Source: an uncultured Paracoccaceae bacterium (GTDB lineage Bacteria; Pseudomonadota; Alphaproteobacteria; Rhodobacterales; Rhodobacteraceae). From it: 64,000 nt of DNA. Positions 1 to 8,561 of this stretch are shown in pieces. A model generated the notes under the pieces. That model saw nothing but the letters and a program-made list of their open reading frames with translations. It had not been told where the DNA came from and did not search any database. Position numbers and translations under genes: made by a program. Location: NCBI GenBank assembly GCA_947501555.1, contig CANMWG010000001.1, positions 124,001 through 188,000 of the forward strand. The letters are read 5' to 3'. The number at the start of each line of letters is the position of its first letter. The stretch's first letter is position 1.

Positions 1-167
1 GCAAAGATCACGCCGAGAACGACACCCACTAGCGGATAGGCCCAGGCCGCCGCAGCCCCCCGAGCCATTGCGCGGTCGCCGTCGACGATCACGGGCAGGC
101 GGGTCAGCAGCCCCAATGCGGCGGGCAAATCCACGGGGGCGATCAGGGCTGTGTCGTGTTTGTACAA
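1..167 (-). CDS. cobS: Adenosylcobinamide-GDP ribazoletransferase (cobalamin synthase), 5' part only
   Basis: Only the first ~55 codons are inside the window; the gene runs off the left edge. The visible protein contains [14 protein letters not shown] followed by an Ala-rich [12 protein letters not shown] segment, the usual N-terminus and first membrane helix of CobS. CobS joins adenosylcobinamide-GDP to alpha-ribazole at the inner membrane, the last assembly step of cobalamin. The start is taken as TTG at 167 because AAAGGA lies 7 nt upstream and the length before the first helix fits the family; a GTG at 134 is the alternative. It is divergent from cobT, whose product makes the alpha-ribazole phosphate precursor, so the pairing supports both calls. 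Confidence 0.82.
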   Translation of the reverse strand, partial: MYKHDTALIAPVDLPAALGLLTRLPVIVDGDRAMARGAAAAWAYPLVGVVLGVIF

Positions 168-243
168 GCTGTGGTCCTTTGTGGCCTTTTCATCGGCGCG
201 GTCTGCGTTAAACAGAGCGAAAGATCGACGTAACGAGGACCCG

Positions 244-1254
244 ATGCAAGCGCCATTTTCAAGCCTGTCTAGTTTCCGCGACATCCTGAACGCAGCCCCC
301 GGGCCTGACGCGGACGCTGTGCAGGGGGCCACGGATCGCAATGGCCAACTGACCAAACCCCCTGGTGCGCTGGGGCGGCTTGAGGATCTCGCGGTCTGGT
401 ATGCAGGCTGGCGCGGGACACCACAGCCTCAGATAAACGCACCGCAAGTCATTGTATTTGCTGGAAACCACGGTGTGTGCGCGCAAGGGGTCTCGGCCTT
501 TCCGCCAGAGGTGACCGTGCAAATGGTTGCGAATTTCGAACATGGCGGGGCGGCGATCAATCAATTGTCCAAGACCTTTGGGGCGAAAATGGACGTGCAT
601 GCGTTGTCGCTTGACACACCGACAGCAGATTTCACAATTGCCCCGGCCATGACGCAAGATGAGGTTGTCTTAGCGCTGCAAACCGGCTGGAACGCCGTTG
701 ATCCGGATGCGGATTTACTTGTGACTGGCGAAATGGGGATCGGAAATACCACATCCGCTGCCGCCGTCGCAGCCGCTGTGTTTGGCGGTGATGCGGCGGA
801 ATGGACCGGGCGGGGCACAGGCGTGGATGACGCAGGGCTGCAAAGAAAGACGGAAGCTGTGACAAAGGGGCTCGCCCGTCACGCGACCGATGATCCGCTT
901 GAAGCCTTGCGTTGCCTCGGGGGGCGCGAGTTGGCCGCCATGGCTGGGGCGATTGCAGCCGCAAGGCAGCACCGCATTCCGGTGATCCTTGATGGGTTCA
1001 TCTGTTGTGCGGCCGCCGCCGTGCTCGCCAAAACGACATCAGGGGCACTGGACCACACCGTTGCCGGCCACCTCAGCGCGGAAGGGGCTCATCAAAGGCT
1101 GCTTGACGGCTTGGGGAAGGAACCGCTGTTGCAGCTGGGTCTACGGCTTGGCGAAGGGTCAGGTGCGGCACTGGCGATAGGCGTCCTGAAGGGGGCCATC
1201 GCCTGTCATTCCGGCATGGCGACATTCGCTGAGGCCGGGGTGAGCGACGGCTAA
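244..1254 (+). CDS. cobT: Nicotinate-nucleotide--dimethylbenzimidazole phosphoribosyltransferase
   Basis: 336 residues, normal family length. CobT transfers ribose phosphate from nicotinate mononucleotide to 5,6-dimethylbenzimidazole, making alpha-ribazole phosphate for the lower ligand of B12; it is cytoplasmic. The diagnostic EMGIGNTT motif is present near the middle. The C-terminal [12 protein letters not shown] carries the Glu known as the catalytic base in this family. The ATG at 244 has GAGG about 8 nt upstream; the reading frame is open further upstream to 151, but that stretch overlaps divergent cobS and is not needed. Divergent from cobS with about 76 bp between starts, too short for a cobalamin riboswitch; none was seen. 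Confidence 0.95.
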   Translation: MQAPFSSLSSFRDILNAAPGPDADAVQGATDRNGQLTKPPGALGRLEDLAVWYAGWRGTPQPQINAPQVIVFAGNHGVCAQGVSAFPPEVTVQMVANFEHGGAAINQLSKTFGAKMDVHALSLDTPTADFTIAPAMTQDEVVLALQTGWNAVDPDADLLVTGEMGIGNTTSAAAVAAAVFGGDAAEWTGRGTGVDDAGLQRKTEAVTKGLARHATDDPLEALRCLGGRELAAMAGAIAAARQHRIPVILDGFICCAAAAVLAKTTSGALDHTVAGHLSAEGAHQRLLDGLGKEPLLQLGLRLGEGSGAALAIGVLKGAIACHSGMATFAEAGVSDG

Positions 1255-1307
1255 GACTTCTAACGTCACAGGCTTTACAAAGACCCTGACCAGAGGGGTC
1301 ATTGGCA

Positions 1308-1667
1308 TTACTTTTCCGACCCGACCAATCGGAGGTTTTTCAACGGAACCCATCCTGCAACGCCATGTGGCGCCTTACATAAGGCCCATCCATGGGTTTG
1401 CACGATGACTTCCAATTCTTGGCCCTGATAACAGGTCATCTCAAGCGCCGAGAACGCCGTCCGTGCAAAGCACTTTTGGGCACGTGTCTCGACCAGCGTG
1501 TCGGGAATCCAGCCCGATTTGCCGGCTTTGTTTTTTGCCCAAACCCAGACATGGCCGTCCCATGCGTCGGTTTTCCCAGTCAGCCAAAGCTGCTCGCCCG
1601 CTTCCAGGGAAATGGGATCTTTGTATGTTGCGTTCCAATCTGCAATGACGCGATAGCGGGCCATCAT
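1308..1667 (-). CDS. Tandem SH3-domain protein
   Basis: About 119 residues made of two bacterial SH3-like repeats. Repeat one spans roughly residues 2-60 (YRVIADWNATY ... GKSGWIPDTLVE). Repeat two spans roughly 68-115 and ends in GVAGWVPLKNLRLV. The G-W-(I/V)-P signature closing each repeat is typical of SH3 folds that bind peptides or cell-wall ligands. No signal peptide or membrane segment is seen, so it is probably cytoplasmic unless the start is wrong. The frame is open to 1985, but the start was placed at the ATGATG of 1667-1662 because ACGGAG lies just upstream and the extra N-terminus looks non-coding. It stands alone on the minus strand between cobT and the cobW operon; no specific function can be assigned. 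Confidence 0.75.
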   Translation of the reverse strand: MMARYRVIADWNATYKDPISLEAGEQLWLTGKTDAWDGHVWVWAKNKAGKSGWIPDTLVETRAQKCFARTAFSALEMTCYQGQELEVIVQTHGWALCKAPHGVAGWVPLKNLRLVGSEK

Positions 1668-1924
1668 CGTCGCTCCGTTCAACCACATCTGGACAACATC
1701 ATACGCATACAAATTCGCAAGCGTAAGCAATCGCTTTGCAGAGCAAAAATTCGTGAATGTCCTGTGTTTTAATGAACCTAGTATGGTCAATGGCTTGTCT
1801 TGTTGTAAATTCGTTTCATCTTGGATACCTGCACCCTTATGCGTTAATGAAATGCTGAGTTCCGGCACCGCCGGCGGTGCGCTTGTCGGGTTTTCATAAC
1901 CACCAAAGAGCCGGAGAAAGTAGC
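1668..1924. other. Divergent promoter region between the SH3 gene and cobW
   Basis: 257 bp of A+T-richer DNA separating the SH3 gene (-) from the first cobW gene (+). No inverted repeat resembling the Zur site at 7441-7457 was found here by eye, so this cobW operon may not be under the same direct control. No RNA gene or ORF is evident. Confidence 0.5.
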
Positions 1925-2998
1925 ATGAATGATCAACGTGTTCCGGTAACGCTCTTGACGGGCTTCTTGGGGGCGGGAAAGACAACGCTTCTCAATGCGG
2001 TTCTGGCTGACAGGTCAGGCGGACGTGTCGCTGTCATCGTCAATGAGCTCGGCGAAGCCGGGCTTGACCATGATCTTATCACGCAAAGCAGTGATGAGGT
2101 CGTGCTGATGTCTTCGGGTTGCCTGTGCTGTTCGATCCGTGGCGATCTTGCGCGTACAATGCTGGGACTGATCGAAAAGCGGGCGACAGGTGAGCTGACG
2201 TTTGATCGTGTTGTGATCGAAACGACAGGTCTGGCTGACCCTGGGCCAATTGTCCAAACCCTCGTGAATGATCGCGAGCTTAAGCAAACAACACGCTTGG
2301 ATGGCGTTGTGACTGTTGCTGATGCTGCCACCGGAATGAAAACCTTGGATACGCAGTTTGAGGCCGTGTCGCAGGCAGCTGGGGCCGATGTGATCATCTT
2401 GAGCAAGACTGATGTTGCCGAACCCGAAGCAGTGGCAACAATCGAAAAGAGATTGAAAGGGTTGAACCCAGCGGTCCCCATCGTCAGAGCCATTCGCGGC
2501 GAAAACGCCCACCGGCACATGTGGGGTCTTTCAGGTGTGCGCCATGGTGTGACACCGACTGAGGCACTCAACTGGTTGCAAGTGCCGCGTTCTGCGCCAG
2601 TTGACCCGCTGCAGAACATTTCAGGCCTAGCGACCCAGTCAAAGGGGAACGCCGCATTCTCTCCGCATGACAATCGTATTCGCAGCGCTTCAATCGTGCT
2701 AGACAAGCCGCTTGAAGATCGCGTTTTTGACGATTGGCTCAATGGCTTGGTAGCTGTGCGCGGACCGAACCTGCTGCGGGTCAAAGGCCTTGTTTTTCTG
2801 AAAGGGATTACGGTCCCTTTTGTGTTCCATGGGGTCCAGCATATTTTTGATGATCCTGTCCCGATCAAGGATTGGGATCAGGGCGATCGCAAAAGCCGGA
2901 TCGTCATCATTGCGCGTGATATGTCTGAAAATCGTCTACGACGCTGCTTACGGCCGCTTGGCAAAGATGCAGAGATTTCGTTGACCAATGCGCTTTAG
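1925..2998 (+). CDS. CobW/COG0523-family GTPase (metallochaperone), copy 1
   Basis: 357 residues. Walker [12 protein letters not shown] is at residues 13-23, the metal-binding CLCC at 66-69, the switch [10 protein letters not shown] near 99-108, and SKTD takes the place of the usual NKxD guanine motif. A CobW_C domain fills the last third. COG0523 proteins are zinc-, cobalt- or iron-linked GTPases thought to insert metal into client proteins. The CxCC site supports metal handling but does not identify the metal. ATG at 1925 follows CCGGAGAAAG. The stop overlaps the start of the DUF1007 gene by 11 bp, giving a three-gene operon cobW-DUF1007-nicO. No His-rich loop is seen, unlike copy 2 at 5997-6965. 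Confidence 0.9.
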   Translation: MNDQRVPVTLLTGFLGAGKTTLLNAVLADRSGGRVAVIVNELGEAGLDHDLITQSSDEVVLMSSGCLCCSIRGDLARTMLGLIEKRATGELTFDRVVIETTGLADPGPIVQTLVNDRELKQTTRLDGVVTVADAATGMKTLDTQFEAVSQAAGADVIILSKTDVAEPEAVATIEKRLKGLNPAVPIVRAIRGENAHRHMWGLSGVRHGVTPTEALNWLQVPRSAPVDPLQNISGLATQSKGNAAFSPHDNRIRSASIVLDKPLEDRVFDDWLNGLVAVRGPNLLRVKGLVFLKGITVPFVFHGVQHIFDDPVPIKDWDQGDRKSRIVIIARDMSENRLRRCLRPLGKDAEISLTNAL

Positions 2999-3677
2999 CT
3001 GGCTTTGGAAATGGACGCGGCAACATGTTGCCTCCGCCTGTCGTCTTCCTGTCGTTTGCGGTTTTTTGGTCTTATGCGGTGGCCAAGCCGTCTCGCACCC
3101 GCATGTGTTTGTGGACGGTGGGGTGAGTTTCGAATTCAACGACAGCAATCTTACCGCCCTGCACGTGACATGGCTCTACGACGATTTTGAAACCCTCTAT
3201 ATCTTGTCATCCCATAACCTTTCTCTGAATGCCGAAGGCGGGCTGGATGAGGTCGACCGCAGAGCACTTGTGCGATATCGCAGCAATTGGCCCAGCGATT
3301 TTGACGGCTCGGCGCATCTCTCTGTCGATGGAAAACCGGTTTCATTGCAATGGCCGGAAGATCTGGATGCCCAGATAATCGATGGCCGACTACAGATCAC
3401 CTACACACGTGCCTTGAGTGAACCTGTCGGCTTGGCTGGCCTGACGGCGGATGTTGCCTTTTATGAATCCACCTACTTTTTTGCGTTTGCCGTCACCAAG
3501 CAGCCGGAGCTTGCGGGTGCTGAAGACAGATGCAGCGCAGACGTCATCAAATACGATCCGACAGTGCAGGATCAGGAACTGCAAGCGACACTTTTCAAGT
3601 TGAGCAGAGAGCAGACGCCGGATGTGCCCAATGTCGGGGCAATGTTTGCAGACAGAATTGTCGTGACATGCGGGTAG
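2988..3677 (+). CDS. DUF1007 family exported protein
   Basis: 229 residues with a basic N-terminus and hydrophobic segment (VVCGFLVLCGGQAVS), so exported or membrane-anchored. Mature protein begins HPHVFVDGGVSFEF, the hallmark of DUF1007 (E. coli YebY-unrelated; usually found beside NicO/RcnA permeases). The His pair at the new N-terminus is a plausible metal ligand. It overlaps cobW by 11 bp upstream and the NicO gene by 10 bp downstream, so the three are almost certainly co-translated. DUF1007 has no proven biochemical role; the context suggests a periplasmic helper for metal transport, which is inference. Confidence 0.85.
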   Translation: MRFSWLWKWTRQHVASACRLPVVCGFLVLCGGQAVSHPHVFVDGGVSFEFNDSNLTALHVTWLYDDFETLYILSSHNLSLNAEGGLDEVDRRALVRYRSNWPSDFDGSAHLSVDGKPVSLQWPEDLDAQIIDGRLQITYTRALSEPVGLAGLTADVAFYESTYFFAFAVTKQPELAGAEDRCSADVIKYDPTVQDQELQATLFKLSREQTPDVPNVGAMFADRIVVTCG

Positions 3678-4684
3678 CGTTGGTTCTGGCCATAACCTTG
3701 GCGATTGCAGTCTTGGTCTATGGGGCTATTGACCTCACCCAGTTGGCCATATGGGCAATGGATGCGCAGCGCGGTTTTCAGAACCAAATGGCTGGAGCAA
3801 TTCGTGCGCTCAAGGGCGGGGATGCCAATGCGTTTTCAGCCCTGCTTGCGGCAACTGCGGCATACGGATTTGTTCATGCTTTGGGGCCGGGTCACGGAAA
3901 ATACCTGGTTGGCGGTGTAGGGCTGGGAACGTCTGTTTCCGTCCGCAAGCTTGTGAGCTTGGCTATCGCGTCGAGCTTGATGCAATGCTTATGGGCCATC
4001 GTCTTGGTTTATGGTGGGTTCTTTCTGATTGAGGTGTCCGCCCAACAGATGACGACTCTGGCTGAGGACTATCTTGCACCATTGAGCTATCTGGCGATTG
4101 CGAGTGTGGGTCTTTTGCTTGTGTGGCGAGGGGTAAATGCTCTTAAACGCGCGGATTGGTCTTTGGGGCGCCGCCAAGATAACGGAAGTCTCGTCCCGCC
4201 CGGCGGTTATTCATTCGCCAAGCAACACGCGCTTGCGCATATGGGCGGTTTTACCGAGACCGAACCCGAGTGGACAGTGCGCCAACAGACCTCGGTGCCA
4301 AGCGCCGCTGCAGAGGATTGCGACTGTGGAGCGCATGGCCCCACGTCCGAACAGGTCGCCAGCGTAAACTCTTTCCGCGATGCGGTGGTCCTGGTGCTCA
4401 GCATCGCCATTCGACCGTGTACGGGTGCTGTTTTCTTACTTGTGATCGCATGGCAAATGGATCTCGCGATTGCGGGTGCCGTCGCAGTTGTCGCGATGGG
4501 CTTAGGTACCGCGGCACTTACCTCATTGGTCGCGCTTTCAAGCGTTGCGGCCCGCAGTGTTGCTGTGTTTTCTACAAAAACGGGTCCAAGATGGCGCTTT
4601 GTCATGCCAGGGATACAGGTCTTTTCTGGCGCAATGATCGCTTTGATAAGCCTAAGCTTATTGGGCTTTAGATTGGGGCTGTGA
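3668..4684 (+). CDS. NicO/RcnA-type nickel-cobalt (or zinc) permease
   Basis: 338 residues, about six to seven membrane helices. The family motif HALGPGHGK lies near residues 74-82, where the two His residues coordinate metal during transport. A hydrophilic loop around residues 175-225 holds CDCGAH, a short Cys/His site in place of the long His-rich loop of classic RcnA. A second conserved block, RPCTGA, follows in the next helix. ATG at 3668 overlaps the DUF1007 stop. Substrate is not readable from sequence: neighbours argue for cobalt (cobT/cobS) or zinc (Zur site at 7.4 kb). The last 27 bp overlap the opposing small gene at 4658-4942. Confidence 0.87.
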   Translation: MRVALVLAITLAIAVLVYGAIDLTQLAIWAMDAQRGFQNQMAGAIRALKGGDANAFSALLAATAAYGFVHALGPGHGKYLVGGVGLGTSVSVRKLVSLAIASSLMQCLWAIVLVYGGFFLIEVSAQQMTTLAEDYLAPLSYLAIASVGLLLVWRGVNALKRADWSLGRRQDNGSLVPPGGYSFAKQHALAHMGGFTETEPEWTVRQQTSVPSAAAEDCDCGAHGPTSEQVASVNSFRDAVVLVLSIAIRPCTGAVFLLVIAWQMDLAIAGAVAVVAMGLGTAALTSLVALSSVAARSVAVFSTKTGPRWRFVMPGIQVFSGAMIALISLSLLGFRLGL

Positions 4685-4942
4685 TGTCCCATCAATCATG
4701 GATGTCACAACGCAGGCTTCATCAACCTCAGCCAATGGTCGGTGAATATGCCAAGTCCGACGTTGACCATCTGCGCCGTGCACCGTCACCACGGTTTCGA
4801 CCGGTGGGCAGCCGGGCTCAGCGCAGGCAAGTTCAGCGACTGTTACAAGGTCGTCTTCTGACAGGGCAAGATATTTGGCGACCCAGGCTTTCACCGCTGC
4901 TGCGCGGCCGGGTGCGCTTTGGCGGGCGAACATGTTCTTCAT
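4658..4942 (-). CDS. Small Cys-containing protein linked to CobW
   Basis: 94 residues, no signal peptide. The centre holds LACAEPGCPPVETVV, a C-x4-C pair with EPGCPP, followed by a beta-rich GQRRTWHIHRPL segment. I do not recognise a named domain, but proteins with this CAEPGCPP pattern are, to my recollection, found beside COG0523 genes. The C-x4-C and HIH residues could bind a metal. Start ATG at 4942 overlaps the WD40 gene stop as ATGA, so it is the last gene of the zur-cobW2-WD40 operon. Its 3' end overlaps the convergent NicO gene. Function inferred only as an accessory of CobW metal handling. Confidence 0.7.
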   Translation of the reverse strand: MKNMFARQSAPGRAAAVKAWVAKYLALSEDDLVTVAELACAEPGCPPVETVVTVHGADGQRRTWHIHRPLAEVDEACVVTSMIDGTSQPQSKAQ

Positions 4943-6012
4943 GCTGCGTCAGTGCCAAGTCGCACCCAGAGCACACGACCCGCTTCGTCGCCGATCAACA
5001 GCCAAGCTTGTGGTGTGATGGCCAAAGCAGATATCGGGGCGCCACTTGATCCCTTTACGACAAAGTCTTCCATTTCATTTTCTACAGACACGCGCCCTGC
5101 AAGCACACTGCCATCAACAAAGCCCGCAAGAACACCATTGTGTCCGACGAGTCCGGTAACTGCCGTGCACTGCTGCTTACCTCCATAGGCGCATGTGGCG
5201 GGCGCGCGTCCCATAGGGCCGTCTTTGCCATCGAAGGGCCAGCAGATCGCCTCATCAGCACCTGACGTGGCGAGGAAAGGCGCATCGCCAACCCAAGTGA
5301 AGCTTTTGACCTTGGCCGGATAACCCGACATGCGCATGTCCGCCTTATCGCGCAGGCGCCATCCGTGCAGGGCGTTTTCCTGCATTGTTGTGACCAGATA
5401 CTTCCCATCCGGACTGAAAGCCGCCGCACCGTGTGAGCCCTTCCAGATGAGCTTGGACGATCTCCACCGACGGTCACCGCGCTCCCAGATGGTTGCACCG
5501 CCGTAATGTGCGACAGCCAATCGCCTGGCTTGCGCGTCGAAGGCAAGACCGCCGACTGTACTGGGGTGTTCGAAGGTTTTGGCGTCCCTATCGCCAACCC
5601 GCCAGACATGTGCGGTGCGCCCCGAAGAACAGGCGAAATACCCTGGTCCTGCCGCGACGCAATCGACCCATTTAGTACCGAATGTGGCAAGCTCTTCAAT
5701 CGTGCCATCAGGCGACACACGCAGGAAACGTCCATCATCCCCACCCGTGAGCACTGCTCCCGATGTACCGTCGGCGGCAAGGTCCAAAATGGGCCCGGTA
5801 TGGGCCTTGATCACGTTTGGCGGCGCGTCCGGGTGGAAGAAACGGACAGTACCGTCCCCAAACCCCGCGGCGACACGTGTACCTAATGCCAGAGCCGCCG
5901 TCACCGGCGCACCTATCTCCAGCGTCAGTCCCTGTCGTTCAAGTTGGGTTTCGGCAAAACCAGCGTGGCGTGGATTCTGCCGCGCGGCCTCAGCGGTCAT
6001 GCCGCGCGACAT
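4939..6012 (-). CDS. WD40-repeat beta-propeller protein
   Basis: 357 residues without signal peptide. Repeats include [38 protein letters not shown] and [15 protein letters not shown], consistent with a seven-blade propeller; classic WD dipeptides are mostly degenerate. The protein should be a cytoplasmic interaction platform. Its start at 6012 overlaps the end of cobW2 by 16 bp; an internal ATG at 6000 overlaps the cobW2 stop as ATGA and may be the true start. It is the third gene of the zur-like operon. WD40 genes beside COG0523 GTPases recur in alphaproteobacteria, so a role in presenting CobW to clients is plausible but unproven. Confidence 0.85.
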   Translation of the reverse strand: MSRGMTAEAARQNPRHAGFAETQLERQGLTLEIGAPVTAALALGTRVAAGFGDGTVRFFHPDAPPNVIKAHTGPILDLAADGTSGAVLTGGDDGRFLRVSPDGTIEELATFGTKWVDCVAAGPGYFACSSGRTAHVWRVGDRDAKTFEHPSTVGGLAFDAQARRLAVAHYGGATIWERGDRRWRSSKLIWKGSHGAAAFSPDGKYLVTTMQENALHGWRLRDKADMRMSGYPAKVKSFTWVGDAPFLATSGADEAICWPFDGKDGPMGRAPATCAYGGKQQCTAVTGLVGHNGVLAGFVDGSVLAGRVSVENEMEDFVVKGSSGAPISALAITPQAWLLIGDEAGRVLWVRLGTDAA

Positions 6013-6965
6013 GCGGCAAAACCTTCTTCGAGCCCCATCTTGTCAAGATCACGACCAATAAAGACGATCCGCGATTGCCGCGCACCCTCCGGCCAGGACC
6101 CCATCGGCGCACCATCCATCAGCATGTGAACACCCTGAAAAACAAAGCGATCTTCTTCGCCTTTGAAGTCAAGAATGCCCTTCGAGCGAAGAACGTCCTG
6201 CCCGCGCGTCTGCAGAAGTTGCCCAAACCACGTCTGGAATTTCTCCATATCAAGCGGGACATCTGAAGCGAGCGAGATGCTTTTGATATCGTCGTCATGA
6301 TCATGGTCATGGTCGGAGGTTAGAAAATCAGGTTCCACCTCTAAAACACGATCCAAGCTGAAGGCGTTCAGCCCGACCACCTCGTCTAGATTGGCACCGC
6401 AATGTTCGGTGAGAATGATCTTGGCGTAGGGGTTGATCTTGCGGATGCGATCCGCCACCCGTCCCAATCCATCAGGCGCCACCAGATCGGTTTTATTCAG
6501 CAGGACAATATCGGCAAAGGCGATCTGCTCTTCGGCCTCATGATGTTCGCCCAGCTGATCATTGAGATGTACCGCGTCCGCGACCGTCACAATAGCGTCA
6601 AGCCGCGTACGCTCTGCCACATCTTGGTCCACGAAAAAGGTCTGTGCCACGGGCGCTGGGTCGGCAAGGCCTGTCGTTTCAACGATGATGGCGTCGAATT
6701 TGTCTGCGCGTTTCATCAGCCCGCCGAGGATCCGGATCAAGTCGCCCCGGACGGTGCAGCATATGCAGCCATTGTTCATTTCGAACACTTCTTCATCCGC
6801 ATCCACGACCAGATCGTTATCGATCCCGGTTTCGCCGAATTCATTGACAATCACGGCGTATTTTTTGCCGTGGCGTTCGGTAAGGATGCGGTTGAGGAGC
6901 GTTGTTTTTCCGGCCCCAAGAAAGCCGGTCAATACGGTTACGGGCACTTGCGTCGTCTGTTCCAT
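5997..6965 (-). CDS. CobW/COG0523-family GTPase (metallochaperone), copy 2
   Basis: 322 residues. Walker [12 protein letters not shown] is at residues 14-24, CICC at 67-70, [10 protein letters not shown] follows, and the canonical NKTD guanine motif is present. A short [10 protein letters not shown] stretch near residues 217-226 gives a His/Asp-rich metal-binding loop typical of zinc-related COG0523 members. The start was set at 6965 rather than 7013: TAG of the upstream zur-like gene ends 2 nt before it, and AAGGAA lies just upstream. Second gene of the operon behind the Zur-type operator, so zinc-limitation expression is the likely regulation. About 45% of the visible motif regions match copy 1 at 1925-2998 by eye; they are paralogues, not duplicates. 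Confidence 0.92.
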   Translation of the reverse strand: MEQTTQVPVTVLTGFLGAGKTTLLNRILTERHGKKYAVIVNEFGETGIDNDLVVDADEEVFEMNNGCICCTVRGDLIRILGGLMKRADKFDAIIVETTGLADPAPVAQTFFVDQDVAERTRLDAIVTVADAVHLNDQLGEHHEAEEQIAFADIVLLNKTDLVAPDGLGRVADRIRKINPYAKIILTEHCGANLDEVVGLNAFSLDRVLEVEPDFLTSDHDHDHDDDIKSISLASDVPLDMEKFQTWFGQLLQTRGQDVLRSKGILDFKGEEDRFVFQGVHMLMDGAPMGSWPEGARQSRIVFIGRDLDKMGLEEGFAACRAA

Positions 6966-6966
6966 T

Positions 6967-7380
6967 CTAATTCCTTTTAGTCGGTTGGCACGCCGGTGTT
7001 GCGGTCGCTGCATCGGCTGAGGATTTCAAAGCTGAGTGTTTGGGTTCAAAACCTGTCCGTTCTGACGGGCCTGCAATGACGTGGTCGAAGTTTGCATCGA
7101 TATGCTTGGTCACGGTCCTGCAATCATCGCGGGTCGCGAAAACGGGGATATCATGATCATATTCGCCGCAATAAGACGTCCGGGCGCTATGGGCCTTGAT
7201 GGCTCGTACTTGGTCGGTGTTGCGCAGTTTCTTGGGTGCTTGGCAAAGCGCGGTCGAGGACGTGACCCCATCTGCAGGAAGGCCCTCTAGGAGGTCATAG
7301 GCCGAAAGAGAGCGGTTCTGCTGCTGTAGATAACGCAGCAACCGGCCTGCATGGATGATGTGCGTTGACCGCTTTTCCAC
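6967..7380 (-). CDS. Zur-like Fur-family regulator, divergent and possibly degenerate
   Basis: 137 residues. The segment [11 protein letters not shown]...GVTSSTAL aligns with the Fur/Zur winged helix (AYDLLE..GxTSPTTVYRAL). PVFATRDDC...[15 protein letters not shown]...RTGFEP aligns with the dimerisation half (PVFAICDDCGTVTEHID...RTGF). Compared with the family, the first Cys of each CxxC pair is replaced: ATRDDC for AICDDC, and TATPAC for a GxCxxC ending. YRAL is CQAP and HRIES is RAIKA. The N-terminus is also about 25 residues short. It heads an operon with cobW2 (2 nt gap). Either a Zur that has lost its structural zinc site or a decaying gene whose frame is still open. Confidence 0.65.
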   Translation of the reverse strand: MEKRSTHIIHAGRLLRYLQQQNRSLSAYDLLEGLPADGVTSSTALCQAPKKLRNTDQVRAIKAHSARTSYCGEYDHDIPVFATRDDCRTVTKHIDANFDHVIAGPSERTGFEPKHSALKSSADAATATPACQPTKRN

Positions 7381-7440
7381 TGACTTTCCCCTTGATGAAA
7401 CCCGCTTGACCTCTCGTAATAGATGTAGTTACGTAAAGCA

Positions 7441-7457
7441 ATGTTATAACGTAACAT
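7441..7457. promoter_or_regulatory. Zur-type operator
   Basis: ATGTTATAACGTAACAT is an inverted repeat with 6-bp perfect arms (ATGTTA/TAACAT), close to the Zur consensus around ATGTTATA-TATAACAT. It lies 61 bp upstream of the zur-like start (-) and 8-17 bp upstream of the start of the small ORF that leads the ABC transporter (+). A single site could therefore repress both divergent operons. A second palindrome, TTACGTAA at 7429-7436, lies 4 bp to the left. Confidence 0.75.
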
Positions 7458-7464
7458 AAAGGAC

Positions 7465-7692
7465 GTGTTGCGCATGTTGGATAATACAAGAGTTCTGTCG
7501 ATCTGTACGACATGTCGTGATCGCCGCGCGGGTCAGGGCGACCCGGGTTTTGGGACGAGAGTTGCGCTGCCACTGCTGCGTAACGCTGGCAATGGCCTGA
7601 AACTTTGCGTTCAAATATCTTGGGAAGTTTCCGCCCCCTTGACCAGTACCTCACATCTCTTCACACCTCTCGGCGCGGTACCTGCAGCATGA
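7465..7692 (+). pseudogene. Truncated DUF1636-like metal-binding protein
   Basis: 75 codons from GTG 7465 (or ATG 7474); AAAGGA at 7458-7463 serves as ribosome site. The N-terminal part VLSICTTCRDRR ... GTR..LPLLRNAGNGLKL matches the start of DUF1636 proteins (ICTTCR, then a G-T-R-L helix). The expected CLSxCxxxC core and the C-terminal half are gone and the remaining sequence looks random. Full members are about 110-130 residues. It ends 13 bp before the ABC ATPase gene and starts just after the Zur site, so it is probably the decayed first gene of the transporter operon; translation of a short peptide remains possible. Confidence 0.5.
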
Positions 7693-7705
7693 AAGCCATC
7701 AAGTA

Positions 7706-8545
7706 ATGAGAGACTTCACGAACGATTTCACCCATGACAATACGCAGGTGGCAGATTGTCACCTGGATAAAGCCGCGCGTCTTTCTGTTGAGAAAGCAAG
7801 TTGGTCTGAGCCAAGAAGCCAACGAATGATCCTTCAACCCATCAGCCTGGATTTGGCCCCGGGGCGGGTTTTGGGCGTTGTCGGACCAAACGGGGCTGGT
7901 AAGTCCACATTGCTGAGACTGCTCTATCGTTTCCACGCTCCGACGTCCGGTGTGGTGAAAGTGGATGGTGTCGATATCTGGTCTATTTCGGCGCGTGAAA
8001 CCGCTCGGAATGTCGCAGCGGTCTTGCAAGAGCAACCGACTGATTTTGCACTAACAGTCCGAGAAATCGTGTCCCTCGGGCGCACACCGCACCGTAAGGG
8101 GTTTGGCAGTGCCGCTGGTGCACGTGATGCGGCCATTGTGCAAGGCGCGTTAGATCAACTTGGCTTGGCTGCTTTCTCGGGCCGCCAACTTGGCACCTTG
8201 TCCGGGGGCGAACGACAGCGTGTTATGGTCGCGCGGGCGCTTGCCCAAGAACCGCGACTATTGATCCTGGATGAGCCGACAAATCACCTGGATATCCGTC
8301 ATCAGCTTGAGGTGCTGGCGCTGATCCGTGATCTGCCGCTGACAATCGTGACCTCGCTGCATGATCTGAATATGGCAGCAGCTGTTTGCGACGACGTCCT
8401 GATGTTGCGAGCTGGCGTTCCGCTTAGCTATGGACCACCCGAAACTGTTTTTACTGAGGGCGCCGTGTCCGAGGTCTTCCACGTCACAGCCAGGCAAGAA
8501 CGTCTCGCCCCCAGCGACACAAAACACCTGACATTTCATCTTTGA
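7706..8545 (+). CDS. ABC transporter ATP-binding protein (FecE/BtuD type)
   Basis: 279 residues. Walker A GPNGAGKST is near residues 58-66, the Q-loop Gln lies in VLQEQ, the signature is LSGGERQR, Walker B is LLILDEPTNHLD, and the switch His lies in SLHDLNMA. This is the ATPase of a siderophore, heme or cobalamin importer. The start at ATG 7706 leaves an unusual ~30-residue extension (MRDFTNDFTHDN...) before the homologous SVEKASW; no closer start codon in frame was seen. First intact gene of a three-gene import operon with the binding protein (16 bp gap) and permease. Zinc-responsive control through the site at 7441-7457 is inferred. Confidence 0.92.
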   Translation: MRDFTNDFTHDNTQVADCHLDKAARLSVEKASWSEPRSQRMILQPISLDLAPGRVLGVVGPNGAGKSTLLRLLYRFHAPTSGVVKVDGVDIWSISARETARNVAAVLQEQPTDFALTVREIVSLGRTPHRKGFGSAAGARDAAIVQGALDQLGLAAFSGRQLGTLSGGERQRVMVARALAQEPRLLILDEPTNHLDIRHQLEVLALIRDLPLTIVTSLHDLNMAAAVCDDVLMLRAGVPLSYGPPETVFTEGAVSEVFHVTARQERLAPSDTKHLTFHL

Positions 8546-8561
8546 ACCAAAAGGAAATACT

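Noticed and set aside
244..1254. Cobalamin riboswitch near cobT/cobS
   Set aside because: The gap between the divergent starts is about 76 bp, too short, and no B12-box-like sequence was seen.
1933..2868. 311-codon open frame on the - strand
   Set aside because: Antisense to the first cobW gene; composition is Ser/Thr/Arg-rich, as is usual for shadows.
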